DNA of 64,000 nucleotides from Ailanthus altissimus (taxonomy: Eukaryota > Streptophyta > Magnoliopsida > Sapindales > Simaroubaceae), in the NCBI GenBank assembly GCA_946807835.1, contig OX327696.1, positions 446,501-510,500 on the forward strand, written 5' to 3'. Made by a program: the position numbers and the translations under genes. How positions within the stretch are numbered: the stretch's first letter is position 1; every line of letters begins with the position of its first letter. Of the stretch, positions 22,319 through 34,756 are shown in pieces. Below the pieces are notes generated by a model that was not told the origin of the DNA, searched no databases, and worked only from the letters and a program-made list of their open reading frames with translations.

Positions 22319-24946
22319 ACTTGTTTGTCCTAGATGATGTTTAGAGCTAGAACTATGGCTTGTGGGAATTATTGAGGGCTCCCTTCACGGCTGGAACACG
22401 GGGGAGTAAAATTATTATCACCACACGTGATGCTAAAGTTGCATCAATGATGGGTTCTATTAATTTTTATATTTTGTAACCCGTCACATGATGATTGTTG
22501 GTCTGTATTCTTAAAGCATGAATTTGAGAACATAGATATTGGTGCCTATTCGAATGTAGACTTACTTCATCAGAAGGTTGTTGAGAAATGCAAAGGATTG
22601 CCCCTAGCAGTAATGACCCTTGGTGGTCTTCTTTGCTCTGAGCGGAGATACGAAAGTGGGACCAAATTCTGAGCAGCAGAGTATGTGATTTACCTAAGAA
22701 AGTGGGATTCTTCCGTGTTGTAGCTAAGTTATTATCATCTTCTTGCCCATCTAAAGCGATGTTTTGCTTATTCTGCTATTTTTCCGAAGAACTAGGAGTT
22801 TGAAGAAAAGGTATTTATCCATTTACAGATAGCAAAAGGTCTCATTTAACAATCAAGATATGACAAGCAACTGGAAGATACAAGCAGTGAGTATTTTCAC
22901 AATCTATTATCAAGGTCAATTTTTCAACCATCGAGCTATGATTGTCAGAAATTTACAATGCATGACATTGTCCATAATTTGGCTCAATATGTTTCTGGAG
23001 GTATATGTCTTAGGTTGGAGGATTAATTGCAAGCCAATGAACAATCGAAAAGATTCGAATGAGCTCGTAATTCTTCTTATACTCGCACTTATTATCAAGG
23101 TAAAGAAAAATTTGAAGTCTTCAACAAAGTTGAGCGTTTAAGGACATTCCTGCCAGTAACAAAGAGATATTTTGTGGGAGGAAGTTACAGAACTAATATG
23201 GTTCTGCGAATTGTTGCCTAAACCTGAAAAGGTTGAGGGTGTTGTCTTTAGAATCATACATTATTACCGAGATATCGAATTCAATCGGAGGTTTGAGACA
23301 TTTAACGTCCCTCAATCTTTCCAATACTAATATTAGAAATCTACCTGACTCAATAAATTCAATATTGAACTTACAAATTTTGATGTTAAGAATATGTATT
23401 TTTTTCTCTCAAAACTGCCCTCCGATATGGACAATTTGGTAAGCCTGCATTGTTTTGATATTTCAGGTACATGTATAGTAGAGATGCCATTGGGAATGAA
23501 ACAATGGAAGTATCTTCAGACATTGTCTAATTTCAACGAGTTTGAAAATTTTGAAAAACTTGAAGCTTCTTTCAGGAGAACTTCACATTTCAAGATTAGA
23601 TAATGCAACCGACTCTGAAGATAAAATGGAGGCTATATTAAATGATAAGAAGGACCTTGAAGTGTTGGAAATAGAGTGGGGACATTCGCGACGTCAATTT
23701 GATGAATCTGATGATGAGGTAGCAGAAAAATATTTTCTTGACCTTCTAAGACCTCACAGAAACCTAAAAAGGCCAACAATCAAATTCTACGGCGGCACAG
23801 AATTTCCCTGGGAAATCTGTATTTCTCCATTTTAGTGGCCTTAAAACTAGAAGGCTGTGAAAGATGCACATTCTTGCCTTCGCTCGGGCTATTGGGCTCT
23901 CTAAAAAATCTCACCATCAGTCCAATGAAGAGGATTAAAAGTATAGGTTTTCAAATTTTCAGTCAGGGTTGCACAACTCCTTTTAAATCACTAGAGACCC
24001 TTTGTCTTGATTATTTAGAAGATTGGGAATGTTGAGAACTGATCAAAGAAAATGAGGAGGTTGAAATATTGCCTCGTCTTCGAAGAGCCTTCCATTAATT
24101 TTGCTCCAAACTCTCTAAAATATTAGCTGATTGTCTTCATTTATTGGAGAAACTTGTAATCCATTCCTGCAAGCTGTTGGTGATTTCATACACAAGTCTT
24201 CCGATGCTCCGTGAATTAAGGACAAATGAATGCAAAAGAGATAGTTTGTAGCAGTCCAACTATCTCTAATTGGGTGAGGCAAGGATTTTAGAAGTTAAAA
24301 TGCATAATAATTGGTGATTGTCAATAGCTCATATATTTATTGCTACATGAGAATTAACTTCCGAAGCAACCATGACAGTTGCATGGCTTCACGTCCCTGA
24401 GAAAGATGTATATTCAAGATCTCCCGAATCTGGTTTTGTTTTCGGTTATTGGTTTTCTTTCCATTCTGAGTGAACTTGAGATTAAAAGATGCAATGTCCT
24501 GACATCCTTATCTAAAGAAATGCAGGACGACAGTGTACGCCTTAAATACTTTAGTATTGAAGATTGTCATTCTCTAACATTCATTTTTAGGGGACAATTT
24601 TCTTCATCTTTGAAAGGTCTTAACATTAATGGATTGCAGAAAATTGGAGCATGTGTTGAATGATTGTACTTCTCTATCTTTTTCTTCTTCTTCAGTGATG
24701 CAAAGGGAGATTGTGAAAAACACCAGCAAAACTCTTCTCAACTACTTGTAGGTTGGGAAATGTCCATCTCTCACCTGTTTATCATCAACAAGCCTGCTAC
24801 CATCTACAGTCGTAAATCTTTTGAATTGGAATTGCTCATCGCTCCTACATTATCATCGTGTAGCCAGTTACCTTCAGCTCTCACAAGTCTTTGGATTAAA
24901 GAGTGCTCTGAGTTCACAACCTTATTATCAAGAGGCCAGTTACCTG
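22319..24946 (+). pseudogene. CC-NBS-LRR (CNL) resistance gene, 5'-truncated part 1
   Basis: CNL proteins are cytoplasmic immune receptors that bind ATP/ADP through NB-ARC and sense pathogen effectors. The coiled coil and P-loop are missing. The sequence begins at the kinase-2 motif LFVLDDV (22321 onward), whose next codon is a stop (22342-22344) where Trp is usual. RNBS-B (GSKIIITTRDAKV), GLPL (KGLPLA, 22592-22609), RNBS-D (CFAYSAIFPK-like, near 22760) and MHD (22958-22966, followed by IVHNLAQY) follow in changing frames. Leucine-rich repeats begin near 23210 (LKRLRVLSLESY) and continue with stops to 24946, ending ..LLSRGQLPE. A copia insertion splits the gene there; the rest is at 41480-42628. 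It resembles the R13L1/RPPL1-like CNLs of woody rosids. Confidence 0.88.
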
Positions 24947-25272
24947 AGTGAGAAAAATTGATTTTGTAGTTTTCTCGAGAAAGTGACAAAAACTTAAAAA
25001 CAGAAAAAAAAGAATAAAGCAAAGCTATTTCTGAAATATTTCTCTGTATTTGTTATATATTCTTTTAAGATGCATAAAATACTAGTATTTATACTAGTCT
25101 AAGCTAATTGATTTAATCAAGAGAGAGCTGAAACAAAAATATTGCTAGCTGGTACAGTTTGTTACAACAAACAAAAGTTTAGGCTAGAAAATTTGTTATG
25201 CAATCTAACCAATAAATACAAACTTTGTTTCCACATCATTATTAGTTATCAGTTAAATCATCCTTCCTTTCA
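24947..25272 (-). repeat. 3' LTR of the CNL copia (326 bp)
   Basis: On the minus strand it opens TGAAAGGAAGGATG directly after the polypurine tract and ends TTTCTCACT at the host junction. The end is CT instead of the usual CA. Confidence 0.88.
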
Positions 25273-25287
25273 TTCCCCCTCAAACTT
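25273..25287 (-). other. Polypurine tract of the CNL copia
   Basis: The minus strand reads AAGTTTGAGGGGGAA immediately before the LTR's TGAAAGG. Confidence 0.85.
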
Positions 25288-25424
25288 GACGGTCTAAGAA
25301 GAAGCTAAAGTTTGGAAACCAAATAATGAAACCTTGTAATAGGCAGAGCCTTAGTAAACAGGTCTGCAATTTGATGTTGAGTAGATGTGTATCGAATGTC
25401 AATCTCCTTGTGTAGGACTTTGTC

Positions 25425-26446
25425 TCAAATAAAATAGACATCAACTTCAACATGCTTGGTTCGATTGTGGAACATGGGGTTGGCTGCTAAAGCTGTTGCC
25501 CCTTGATTATCACACCAAATAATTGGTACTTCATGGATATTTTGACTGATTTCAAAGAGCAAAGAATTTATCCAAGTTAATTCATCTATTGCTTGTGCTA
25601 ATGCATGATATTCTGACTCCATGCTGGAGTGTGACACAACTTTTTGCTTCTTAGAACACTAGGATACTAGATTATCAACAAAGAATACGCAGTAGCCACT
25701 CAAAAACTTTTGATCAGATTCATTATAAGCCCAGTCTGCATCTATATAGGCTACTAAGTTTAGATGCTTTCTTAGTTGAATTAGCAATCTTAAATCTTTA
25801 AAATCTTGCAAGTACTGAAGTATTCTTTTGCGGCAGGTCCAATGTGTAAGTGTAGAACATGATAAAAACTGACTAAGTTTGTTTACTACAAAGGATATTT
25901 CAGTCAAGTAAGTATTGCATATTGAAGTGCTCCAATGACATTTCTATACAATGTAACATTTGGAAACAATTTCTTTACATTCTCATAAAGTTTGAGACTA
26001 GAACTCATAGGAGTTAGATAGCCTTTTGCATGACCATGTTACATTTTTAGAGCAAATCAAAAATATATTTGTGTTGAGACAAATGTAAAACATCCTTAAC
26101 CTTGGTTACCTCTATGCCTAAAAAGAAATGCAGATCACCTAGAACTTTTAAGGCAAAGGCTTGGTTATGCTTTGTGACAAATTGCTACAGCATAATAAAA
26201 TAATCACCAGTTAAGATTATATCATTAACATACACAAGTATAATGATAATATGATCTGAATCTTTCTTAACAAACACAGAGATATCTGATTTGAGATTAG
26301 AGAAACCCTAGCTGACAAGTGCATATCTAAGCTTATCAAATCAAGCTCTAGGTACTTGCTTGAGGCCATAAAGTGCCTTTTGCAAGCTGCACACATAACT
26401 TGCTCTTTATGGATCTATAAAGCCTTCGGATTATGTGAGGTAAACT
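25425..26446 (-). pseudogene. copia RT C-terminal part and RNase H (CNL copia)
   Basis: This is the downstream half of pol, cut off by the gypsy at 26447. Reverse transcriptase motifs KALYGLKQ and the catalytic box are present. The box reads YVND at 26221-26232 instead of YVDD, so it would be inactive even without the other stops. RNase H follows in open frames at 25659-25907 (YIDADWA) and 25425-25637 (SSMESEYHALAQA, IWCDNQGA, NRTKHVEVDVYFI). Stops interrupt it. It joins by continuity to reverse transcriptase at 37554 across the ACTTC target duplication. Confidence 0.88.
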
Positions 26447-26451
26447 ACTTC

Positions 26452-29400
26452 TGACAGAATCCGACCCAGAATCCTACAATGTAGACCTAGGTAGGCATTA
26501 TCGGACACCCCAACGAAATGCTTCCCAAAGTCCGCTATCAACCTTGGGAAATTCTATGAGGCGAACCTTAAAGTTTCTTTTAATTTCTTTTTGATATATT
26601 TTCATAAACATGGAAAAATTTTAGTTTTTCTAAAAATCATAGATTAAAATGGACAGAGTTTTTCCTATTTTTCTAAAAATTTATATTTCATAAACCTGCA
26701 GAAAATACACTCCAAATATTTTTCACATCTCTCAGCTGCAAATGGGACCTCTCGTCCCTTCCCTTTCCAAATTCAATCAACATATGCATTCTTGATCATA
26801 CTCCAACAGACATCCATACTAGGAAAACCAACCATTTTAAAAAGGCATAAATATTCATTTTAGTTACAAAATCTGTTATGCATGCTATACAACCCAAAAC
26901 TAAATATGATACATGTATATACACTAAATGTATACATATAGCTCTGTATATGCACAGGAGATTATCATAGGGCTGGCCCACTACTGATCTGCAGGAGAAA
27001 CTGTACGCTGTACACTGTTGGCTGTACTTGGGGGAAAAAATAGAAACACCAAAAAAAAAATGTGAGTTGATAAACTCAATGAGTGGGTGTGAAATTTGAA
27101 TAATTATGGAAACATACTGAAAATTCTAAAAAGTATTAAAAACTGTTTTAAATCGTTTCTAAATCTTGAATACTGGTAAAACTCCACCAACCGATTTTCT
27201 TTATTTAAAATTTTTAAAACTTAATAAGCTACTGCTAAAATCTATAAACATTATTAACAAACATTTTTATTTTTTCAAAAAAGAGCTACATATCTCATAG
27301 AATTGTTTAAAACTTCCGCTTGGTTCTAGTCTATCTGAAAAGTACCAATGGCTACCCTAATGTTGGACTCACTCATCGATGTGGCTGATAGGGGCGTAAA
27401 AGCACTAGTATGATTTATACTCAAATTTTTATATTTTACTCCAAATTATAAGTATTTGACTAATTAATTGTGTTTTCTAATCATAAATAGATGCATAACA
27501 GAAAATGGGATACATAGGAATAAACAGGAGGCAAATCGGACGTCAAACGAAGAAGTTACGCTCAAAATATGAAAGTAGAGCAATAAGTGGCTGGGCGCCG
27601 CAGCCCCCAGAACAGCGAGTAAGCGTCGCGGCGCTCGTCGACATCTTGACAGACCTGGTGATCATGCCCAGCGCCACGGCGCCTATGCAAGTGTTTAAAT
27701 ACTCCTCTCAACTCACCTATTCGGGTGGGATTTGAAGCTCCTTACGCCTAGGATTTCTCTTAGCAACAAAAATACTATTTTAAGCAAAAATAAAGAGATT
27801 TAGCAATGAGAAAAACGCAAGCAACGAATACAGAATCAAACTAAGAGATCAAGGTGAATTGTATTGAAGATTGAAGATTGAAGAATCAACTCTTGGGCAA
27901 TCAAGACAAGAGGAATAAGAACAACTTAGGGCATCACTTGTGTTATTTCTTCTTTAGTTTTAAGAGCTGATTTTGATCATGATATTTTTATACTTTTACT
28001 TTGATAATCTTATTTTGAACATGAGCTAAATACTTTTGATTTAGGGTTAGACGTTATTGAACCTAGTATGTAATTGATTCTTTTAAACTCTTAGTTATGA
28101 ACTTTTATCCCTTAATTGATTCAATCTATCTATGCTTAATGCTTTCATTATACTTCATCACTATTTTAATTGTTTAGGAACCATGATAACTTTGACGAAA
28201 GGAATCATGTGCTTAGCCTATGGTAGATTGATAAATGATCATAGGGTAACATCTATGAGTTCCATCTAAGATAGACATATACCTAGGTGGCATGTATGGT
28301 TTGATTAGACTTAATCTTAATTAGTTGCATCTTATTCGGATTACATAGACATATAGGTAATTGTTAGGGTGTGATATTATCATTCGACTGTCGATAGCAA
28401 CTTATGATGAAATTAGTGTCTAGCCAATCAATTGATAAAAAAGGGAAATAACTAAGGGATTAAAGGGTTCAGTGAACTACTAGGGGATGTGTTGATACCC
28501 TAGATTACTTATCAATTTAGTGAATTCTATCTCTAAGTATTTGCAATATTTTAATTACGTTCAATTCAATAGCAACAATTTAGTTAGTTAAACTCCATCC
28601 TTGAAGCTAGTCTGGATAAAGGTAAAGTATAATAATTTTAGTATTCGATTGAAGAAAATAAAAACAATAGTCTTTATAGGATTGATAATCTGGACTTAGT
28701 CCTATATTACTTGATACAAAAAGCGTGCACTTGCGCTAGGTCATTAAATTAGACATCAGTGGCTGATAAAATAAGTCGATCACAGGGCGATCTCTGCTAG
28801 CAACAACCACTGTGATAAATTTGATAAATTGATATATCTGAGATATCCCATTGTCTATGTGACGGAATATACATCGCAAACATATAACGAGACAACACCC
28901 CGTAGCATAAGAGACTCACAAACTCAACACCCCGACTCCCCAGAGTTAGTAACACTTAACCCAACTAACTGACCTGCCCACGCATACGAGGTATATCGGC
29001 TGGGTCTATACTATACCCACAAGGATCTGAATCTGATAGCTGATAATTGATAAATGGGGTACCACTGGCCTTTGAAAACTGATAGTTTCTAAAAAATGTT
29101 TTTTAAGATTGATATGTAAATTTAAATCTGTTTTTTACTGCTGAAAAATAAATCTCTAAACTATTAAAAATACTGAACTGTAATTCTAAAATTTTACAGT
29201 ATTTTTAAATGATAAATTTTCAATTCTCATTATAACAAAAACAAAATCAAATAAAATATCACCATACTTTTCAAAATTCTTAAAAATCACGTAACTTGAG
29301 TAAATTACCTGAAACAACAATATTTAAATTAGAAAGTACATAAATATTAATAATTTAAAATAAATTGCATTTAATTTCTTTTAATTACTTTCCCACTCAT

Positions 29401-29966
29401 CAACTGTTATACGCTAAAGTTTCTTTTTCGAGCTTATCCTTTCACCGATTTCGACCTTCGGCACTTGCAAAGCATAAATTACGCTTTCGTCCTGCTAAAA
29501 TAGCAAAATTACCAAAATACCCCTAGTGTACATTTTCGGCCACCACCAAAATTCCATTCTAAATTCATAATTTTTTCCCCCAACAATCTCAATTTATGCA
29601 CAAACTACCATTTTTGTCAAAGTGGTCCATAATCCCTTATAAGTTTCTTTGGACATAATTACTCATAATCTTTTTCATAAATGACCATAATGTCCCATAT
29701 CCTAACTTTGATTTCTATCCATCAAAACTCATCTTAAGGTTCCTAGAATTCATTCCTAACCCTCAATTTTAGCTAATTACATTTGTACTACTAAAAACTC
29801 CAAAATGGCCAAAATGACCCTAATGAGATTTTTACCAATTTTCAAATTTCTTCTTATCTATGGTCTTATTTACTCTCGAAATTCATTCTAATACCCTAAA
29901 GTTATTCACTTGAAGTCCAATTATACGAAAAACTTAAATTACTATTCATGAAAACTGAGCATTACA
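26452..29966 (-). repeat. 3' LTR of the gypsy, with one insertion and one deletion
   Basis: It aligns with 34757-37548, except for a 1.37-kb solo LTR at 27386-28758 and loss of about 670 bases near 29948. The loss corresponds to 36857-37530 in the other LTR and is bounded there by two copies of CTATTC. Confidence 0.9.
27386..28758. mobile_element. Solo LTR (1373 bp) nested in the gypsy LTR, perfect TSD
   Basis: It starts TGATAGGGGCGTAAAAGC and ends TTAGACATCA, flanked by GTGGC at 27381-27385 and 28759-28763. The other gypsy LTR lacks it, which proves insertion. Near 27590-27690 it has a GC-rich GCGCCGCAGC/GTCGCGGCGCTC block resembling those in the copia LTRs at 48-58 kb. The end AAAAAGCGTGCACTTGCGC recalls Tat/Athila-type LTRs (weak memory match). 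Confidence 0.85.
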
Positions 29967-30029
29967 ATTTCAGCCCTTCTAAAAAAGAATTTCAAGACGA
30001 AATGTTTTTTAAATCATACCTATCCAAAA

Positions 30030-33000
30030 AAGGTGGGGATGTTGTGTCATCATCTAGTCCTCATGTTCCCATGTGGCTTTCTCTATTCATGATTAGTCCA
30101 TAGCACTTTTACTAAAGGAATGCACTTATTGCGGAGCATATGTATTTTTTGATCAAGAATCCGCACTAGTTCCTCCTCGTAACTAGATTTTCCCTCAATT
30201 TCACAGGCTGCTCCTGTAAGATATGTGTTAGATCTGCTAAATACTTGTGAAGCATGAAAACGTGGAACACATTATGAATTATAGCTAAATTTTTTGGTAA
30301 TTGTAGTGTGTATGCTACTTTGCCAACCTTTTCTATGATTTCGTACGGCCTAATGTACCTAGGACACAACTTTTCTCCCTTCCCAAAGTGTAGCACTCCT
30401 CTACAAGGTGAAATATTCAGGAAGACCTTGTCTCCAACTTCAAATTTTAGGTCCTTTCTTCGATTGTCTGCGTAGCTTTTCTATCTATCATTAGCTATCT
30501 TCAACCTCTGTCTTATAATCTGATTTTTCTCTGAAGTAACTCGGACAATCTCAAGACCTAGAAGCTTCCTCTAACCTACCTCATCCCAATAAATTGGAGT
30601 TCTGCACTTCCTCTTATACAATACCTCATATGGTGCCATTCAAATGCTCAACTGATAACTGTTATTATAGGCAAACTCCATTAATGGAAGTTGGTTATCC
30701 CAGCGACCCTTAAACTCCATTACACAAGCTCTAAGCATGTCTTCTAATATTTGAATCACCCGTTCTGATTATCCGTTAGTCTGTGGGTGAAAAGTTGTGC
30801 TAAAATTTAATTTAGTGCCTAAAGCCTTCTATAAGTTAGGCCAAAATCGGGAAGTGAATCGTGGATCTGGGTCTGAAACTATGGATACTGGAGTGCCATG
30901 AAGCCGTACGATCTTGTCTATAAACAATTGGGCCAACTTTTCTAAGGTATAATTACTCTTGATGGGCAGAAAATGGGTGGACTTCGTCAGTCGGTCTACA
31001 ATCACCCATATAGTGTTATACCTCATCTAGCTACGCGAAAACCCTACTACGAAATCCATAGTAATGTGCTTCCACTTCTATTCTGGAATCGGAAGTGGTT
31101 GTAGAAGGCCTACAGGTTTTTGATGCTCCACTTTCACCTGTTGGCATACTAGGCATTTAGAGATAAATTCAGCTATGTCTCTCTTCATGCCCTTCCACTA
31201 GTAATGCTCCCTCAGGGTCCAGTACATCTTGGTGCTCCTCAGATGCATGGCATAGGCTGATGAATAAGCTTCTTCTATAATCTCTATTCTTACTTCTCCC
31301 ACATCCGAAACATATAATCTCTGACCCAACATTACTGTACCATCATCAGCTACTGTAAAATCTTTCTGTTGTCCCTCTATGATCTCATTCTTTAATCTAA
31401 TCATCTGAGAATCTTGAACCTATAGCTTCTTAATCTGATCAATAAGTCTCGACCTAGCTTGAAATGTAGCTAGCAATGCTCCTGACTCTGATAATTCTAG
31501 CTTCACACCTAAATACCTCAATTCTAATAACATCGATAAATGAGAGGCCCTTAAGTGAGCCACTGAACCCATGGCCTTCCTACTTAGAGCATCTGCCACC
31601 ATATTTGCTTTTCCTGGATGATACTCAATGGTGCACTTATAATCTTTTATTAATTCAAGCCATCTCCGTTGTCTCATATTGAGCTATTTTCGTATAAATA
31701 GATATTGTAGGCTCTTATGATCTGTAAATATCTTGTAGGGAATTTTGTATAAATAATGTCTCCAATCCTCAGGGAAAACACTACTGTAGCTAGCTCTAGG
31801 TCATATGTAGGGTAATTCTGGTCATGCCTCTTTAGTTGTCTCGAAGCATAAGCTATCACCTTTTCATTCTGCATCAAAATATAACCCAGACCTTGCTTGA
31901 AGGCATCACAATATACAATGAACTCATCATTCCTCGACGGAAGTGTAAGCACTGGAGCTAAGGTTAATCTCCTATTCAACTCATCGAAACTCTGTTGGCA
32001 AACTTCTGACCACAAAAATTTCTCTTCTTTCCTAGTTAGCTTAGTCAGCGGGGCAGCTATTTTAGAAAACCCTCCCACAAAGTTTTGATAGTATCCAGTC
32101 AAACCCAAAAAACTACGAACCTTAATTACATTTATGGGCTGCTTTCAATTTAGTATAGGCTCGATCTTCTGAGGATTCACTGACACTCCGTCTGTTGAGA
32201 TAACGTGCCATAAGAATGTAACCTTATCCAACTAAAATTGGCACTTGCTAAGCTTGGCATATAATTGATGTTCTCTTAAAGTCTGTAGAATTGACCTCAT
32301 GTGCTCTGCATGCTCCTCTTTGTTACGTGAATAGATCAGTATATCATCAATAAATACTATCATAAACTGATCCAAAAATGGCTTGAATATCTGTTAATCA
32401 GATTCATAAATACAACTGAGGCATTCGTCAACCCAAAATGCATGACTAGAAATTCATAATACCCGTGACGAGTCCTGAAGGCAGCCTTAAGAACATCCTC
32501 TTCCCTTATCTTTAGCTAATGATAACCGAACCTCAGATCTATCTTATAGAATACACTGGCTCCCTACAACTGATCAAATAAATCGTCGATTCTTGGAAGT
32601 GGGTACTGATTGCATACTGTTACCTTATTGAGTTCTTGGTAATCAATACACAATGGCATACTTCTATCTTTCTTTTTCCCAAATAATACTAGCGCTCCCC
32701 TTAAGAACATACTCGATCGAATAAAGCCCTTATTCACTAACTCCTTCATTTGTACTTTCAATTCTTTCAACTCGAAATGAGCCATTCTATAGGGTTTCTT
32801 ACATATTGGTTTCATACCAGGGATTAGTTCTATTTTAAATTTCACCTCTCTATCTGGAGGCAATCTTGGTAAATCATCTAGGAACACGTCTGGAAATTCC
32901 CTAACTACTAGGATATCTTCCAATTTCGTACCCTCATCTCTAGCCTCAGTGGTATATACAAGATAACTTTGACATAATTTCTTCAATAGCTTCCTCGTTT

Positions 33001-33448
33001 TAACTGCTGATATGATACTGGTGGAAAGACTTCTCTGAGTCTCACAGAAACTGACCTTAGATTCCTTTGGTTTACATAACCAAACCTTCTTCCTAAAACA
33101 ATCTATTGTGGCTCGATAGATGGACAACCAATCCATTCCTAGAATCACATCAAAATCCCTAATATCTAAGAGGATTAGATCTGTTAAAAACTTTTCACCC
33201 TCAATACTAATGTCATTATTCCTGCACACTCTATCAGCTACCATAACATCCCTGGTAGGAAGAGATATAGCTATACTATCCTCTAATAATTGAGGCACTA
33301 CACCCACAATCGTTACAAATCTCATAGATACAAAAGAGTAGGTAGCTCCATGATCAATCAATACATGAACATTTCTATTAAATACCGACAGTGTACCTGT
33401 AACTGTATCTGGTGTCGCCTTTAACTCCTGGTACATCACCGCGAACAC
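30030..33448 (-). pseudogene. gypsy pol (protease to chromodomain), broken
   Basis: Reading right to left, protease begins near 33385 with [12 protein letters not shown] (the active-site D-S-G reads D-H-G) and reverse transcriptase follows in the same 294-codon frame (32564-33448), with [11 protein letters not shown] and [13 protein letters not shown]. The catalytic FIDD is at 32343-32354. RNase H covers about 31674-32000 ([26 protein letters not shown]). The integrase zinc finger is near 31130-31250 (CLVCQQVKVEHQKP) and the core at 30829-31026 ([22 protein letters not shown]). The C-terminal part is open at 30166-30396 (HNVFHVFMLHKY). A chromodomain remnant (VKVLWTNHE, ATWEHED) lies at 30050-30120. 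At least eight stops or frame changes are present. Confidence 0.92.
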
Positions 33449-33499
33449 CCTAGCCTGCGTACAAAGTCTACTCGGCTGTCCTCCTAAGCCCCCACCTCG

Positions 33500-34471
33500 A
33501 TCAACTCCTCCACAAGATTAGCCTGATCGGTTGGGTCCTCTGAATGAAGCACTCCCTCTGCCCTATACTTGGCCTCCGCTACTCTGTCCCTGAACTGGGG
33601 CTCTATTCTTTGATTTGCCACTGGGCGTCACATTAGGGCAATGTCTCATCAAGTGGCCCTCCTATCCACATTTGTAACTGCCAGTGGTCCCTATTTTGTA
33701 CTCCCTTAGATGAGATCTCTCGCATCTACTGTATGACAGGAACCTCCTCATACCTTTTCGACCGCCTCTAGATCCTGCTGACTGTGTACGTACTGAGGCT
33801 TGGCTAGACTGGGTTTGGTCTCGTCGACTAGGCCTCTGGCTACTGGATCCCACAGATCTCTCCTCGGTCCTCATCACCTTACTCGGGCATCCCTGATTAC
33901 AACCCGTTCAGCTATGCTTTAGACTCTGCTAACGCGGTTTAGGGATAGCTACCATACTCCTCTCTACTTTAGTCGCCGCTTCTACTAGTGCTCCGTACTG
34001 AGTATGAATGGCTGAAGCAACATGTGTTCGTATCCTGGGATTAAGTCCCACAGTAAATCTACTCGTTTTCTATTCCTCATCATCTGCTACAAATGAGACT
34101 ATTTGAATCAACTCTGAGAATTTCTTCTCATATTCTACTACTGACAGCGATCCCTGTTCTAATTTAAAGAATTCCTCTATCTGAGCATCCTTATAACTCT
34201 TAGGATAAAACTTGCTCGAGAACTCTCTTCTGACTAATGCCCAAGATATACCTTCTGTGTGCCTCCTCTGCAGCTCCCTCCACCAATCTTTTGCTCTCTC
34301 CTTGAGCAGGAAATCTGAGTAAGAGACCATCTGGTCCTCGAAGCACCCCATAATCTGAAAAATCTCTTCATTGTTCTCCAGCCATGATAATGCTCTCTCT
34401 AGATCTCTAGCACCATCAAATAATGTGGCGCCCAATTTGTTGGCTCGCTCTAACGATACCCCTAGTTCCAC
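33500..34471 (-). pseudogene. gypsy gag with decayed zinc knuckle
   Basis: The retrotransposon Gag domain is open at 34070-34471 (ERAKDWWRELQRR, WALVRREFSSKFYP, EYEKKFSEL). After stops, a Ser/Arg/Gly-rich stretch (33662-33877) leads to a degenerate knuckle near 33639-33676 that reads SYKCG, stop, EGHLMRHC; the first Cys looks lost. It is the nucleocapsid part of the nested gypsy and lies between the primer site and protease as expected. Confidence 0.85.
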
Positions 34472-34741
34472 CTTATGGCTCTACACGCTAAGGTGACTCC
34501 AGAGGGGCTGATGGTCTTGGGACATTTATTGACTCATTAACTCGTTCTGGTTCAGGTACTACAGGCCGAGCAACGGTTCTCTTGATAGGTGGTCGTCCAC
34601 TATGATGCATACTTCTATGCATGTCAATAACAAAGTATGATTAATTATGCATGAAATGCAATTTTCATAATGTTAAAAATGCATGCTATACTCAAAAATC
34701 CAATTCAAAATAAATATTTAACTCAAAATATCGAAAACCTC

Positions 34742-34753
34742 GCTCTGCTACCA
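34742..34753 (-). other. Gypsy primer-binding site
   Basis: The minus strand reads TGGTAGCAGAGC, one base from the tRNA-Met primer complement, three bases after the end of the 5' LTR. Confidence 0.82.
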
Positions 34754-34756
34754 CTC

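Noticed and set aside
27382..28768. Insertion in the gypsy LTR read as a Mutator element, because TGGCTGATA is repeated on both sides (9 bp)
   Set aside because: Ends show no terminal inverted repeat; shifting the border gives a TG...CA element with a 5-bp GTGGC duplication, which fits a solo LTR better.
30166..34471. Gypsy gag-pol considered as an integrated plant pararetrovirus
   Set aside because: It has integrase, chromodomain, LTRs and a target duplication, and no movement or coat protein motifs; it is an ordinary gypsy chromovirus.
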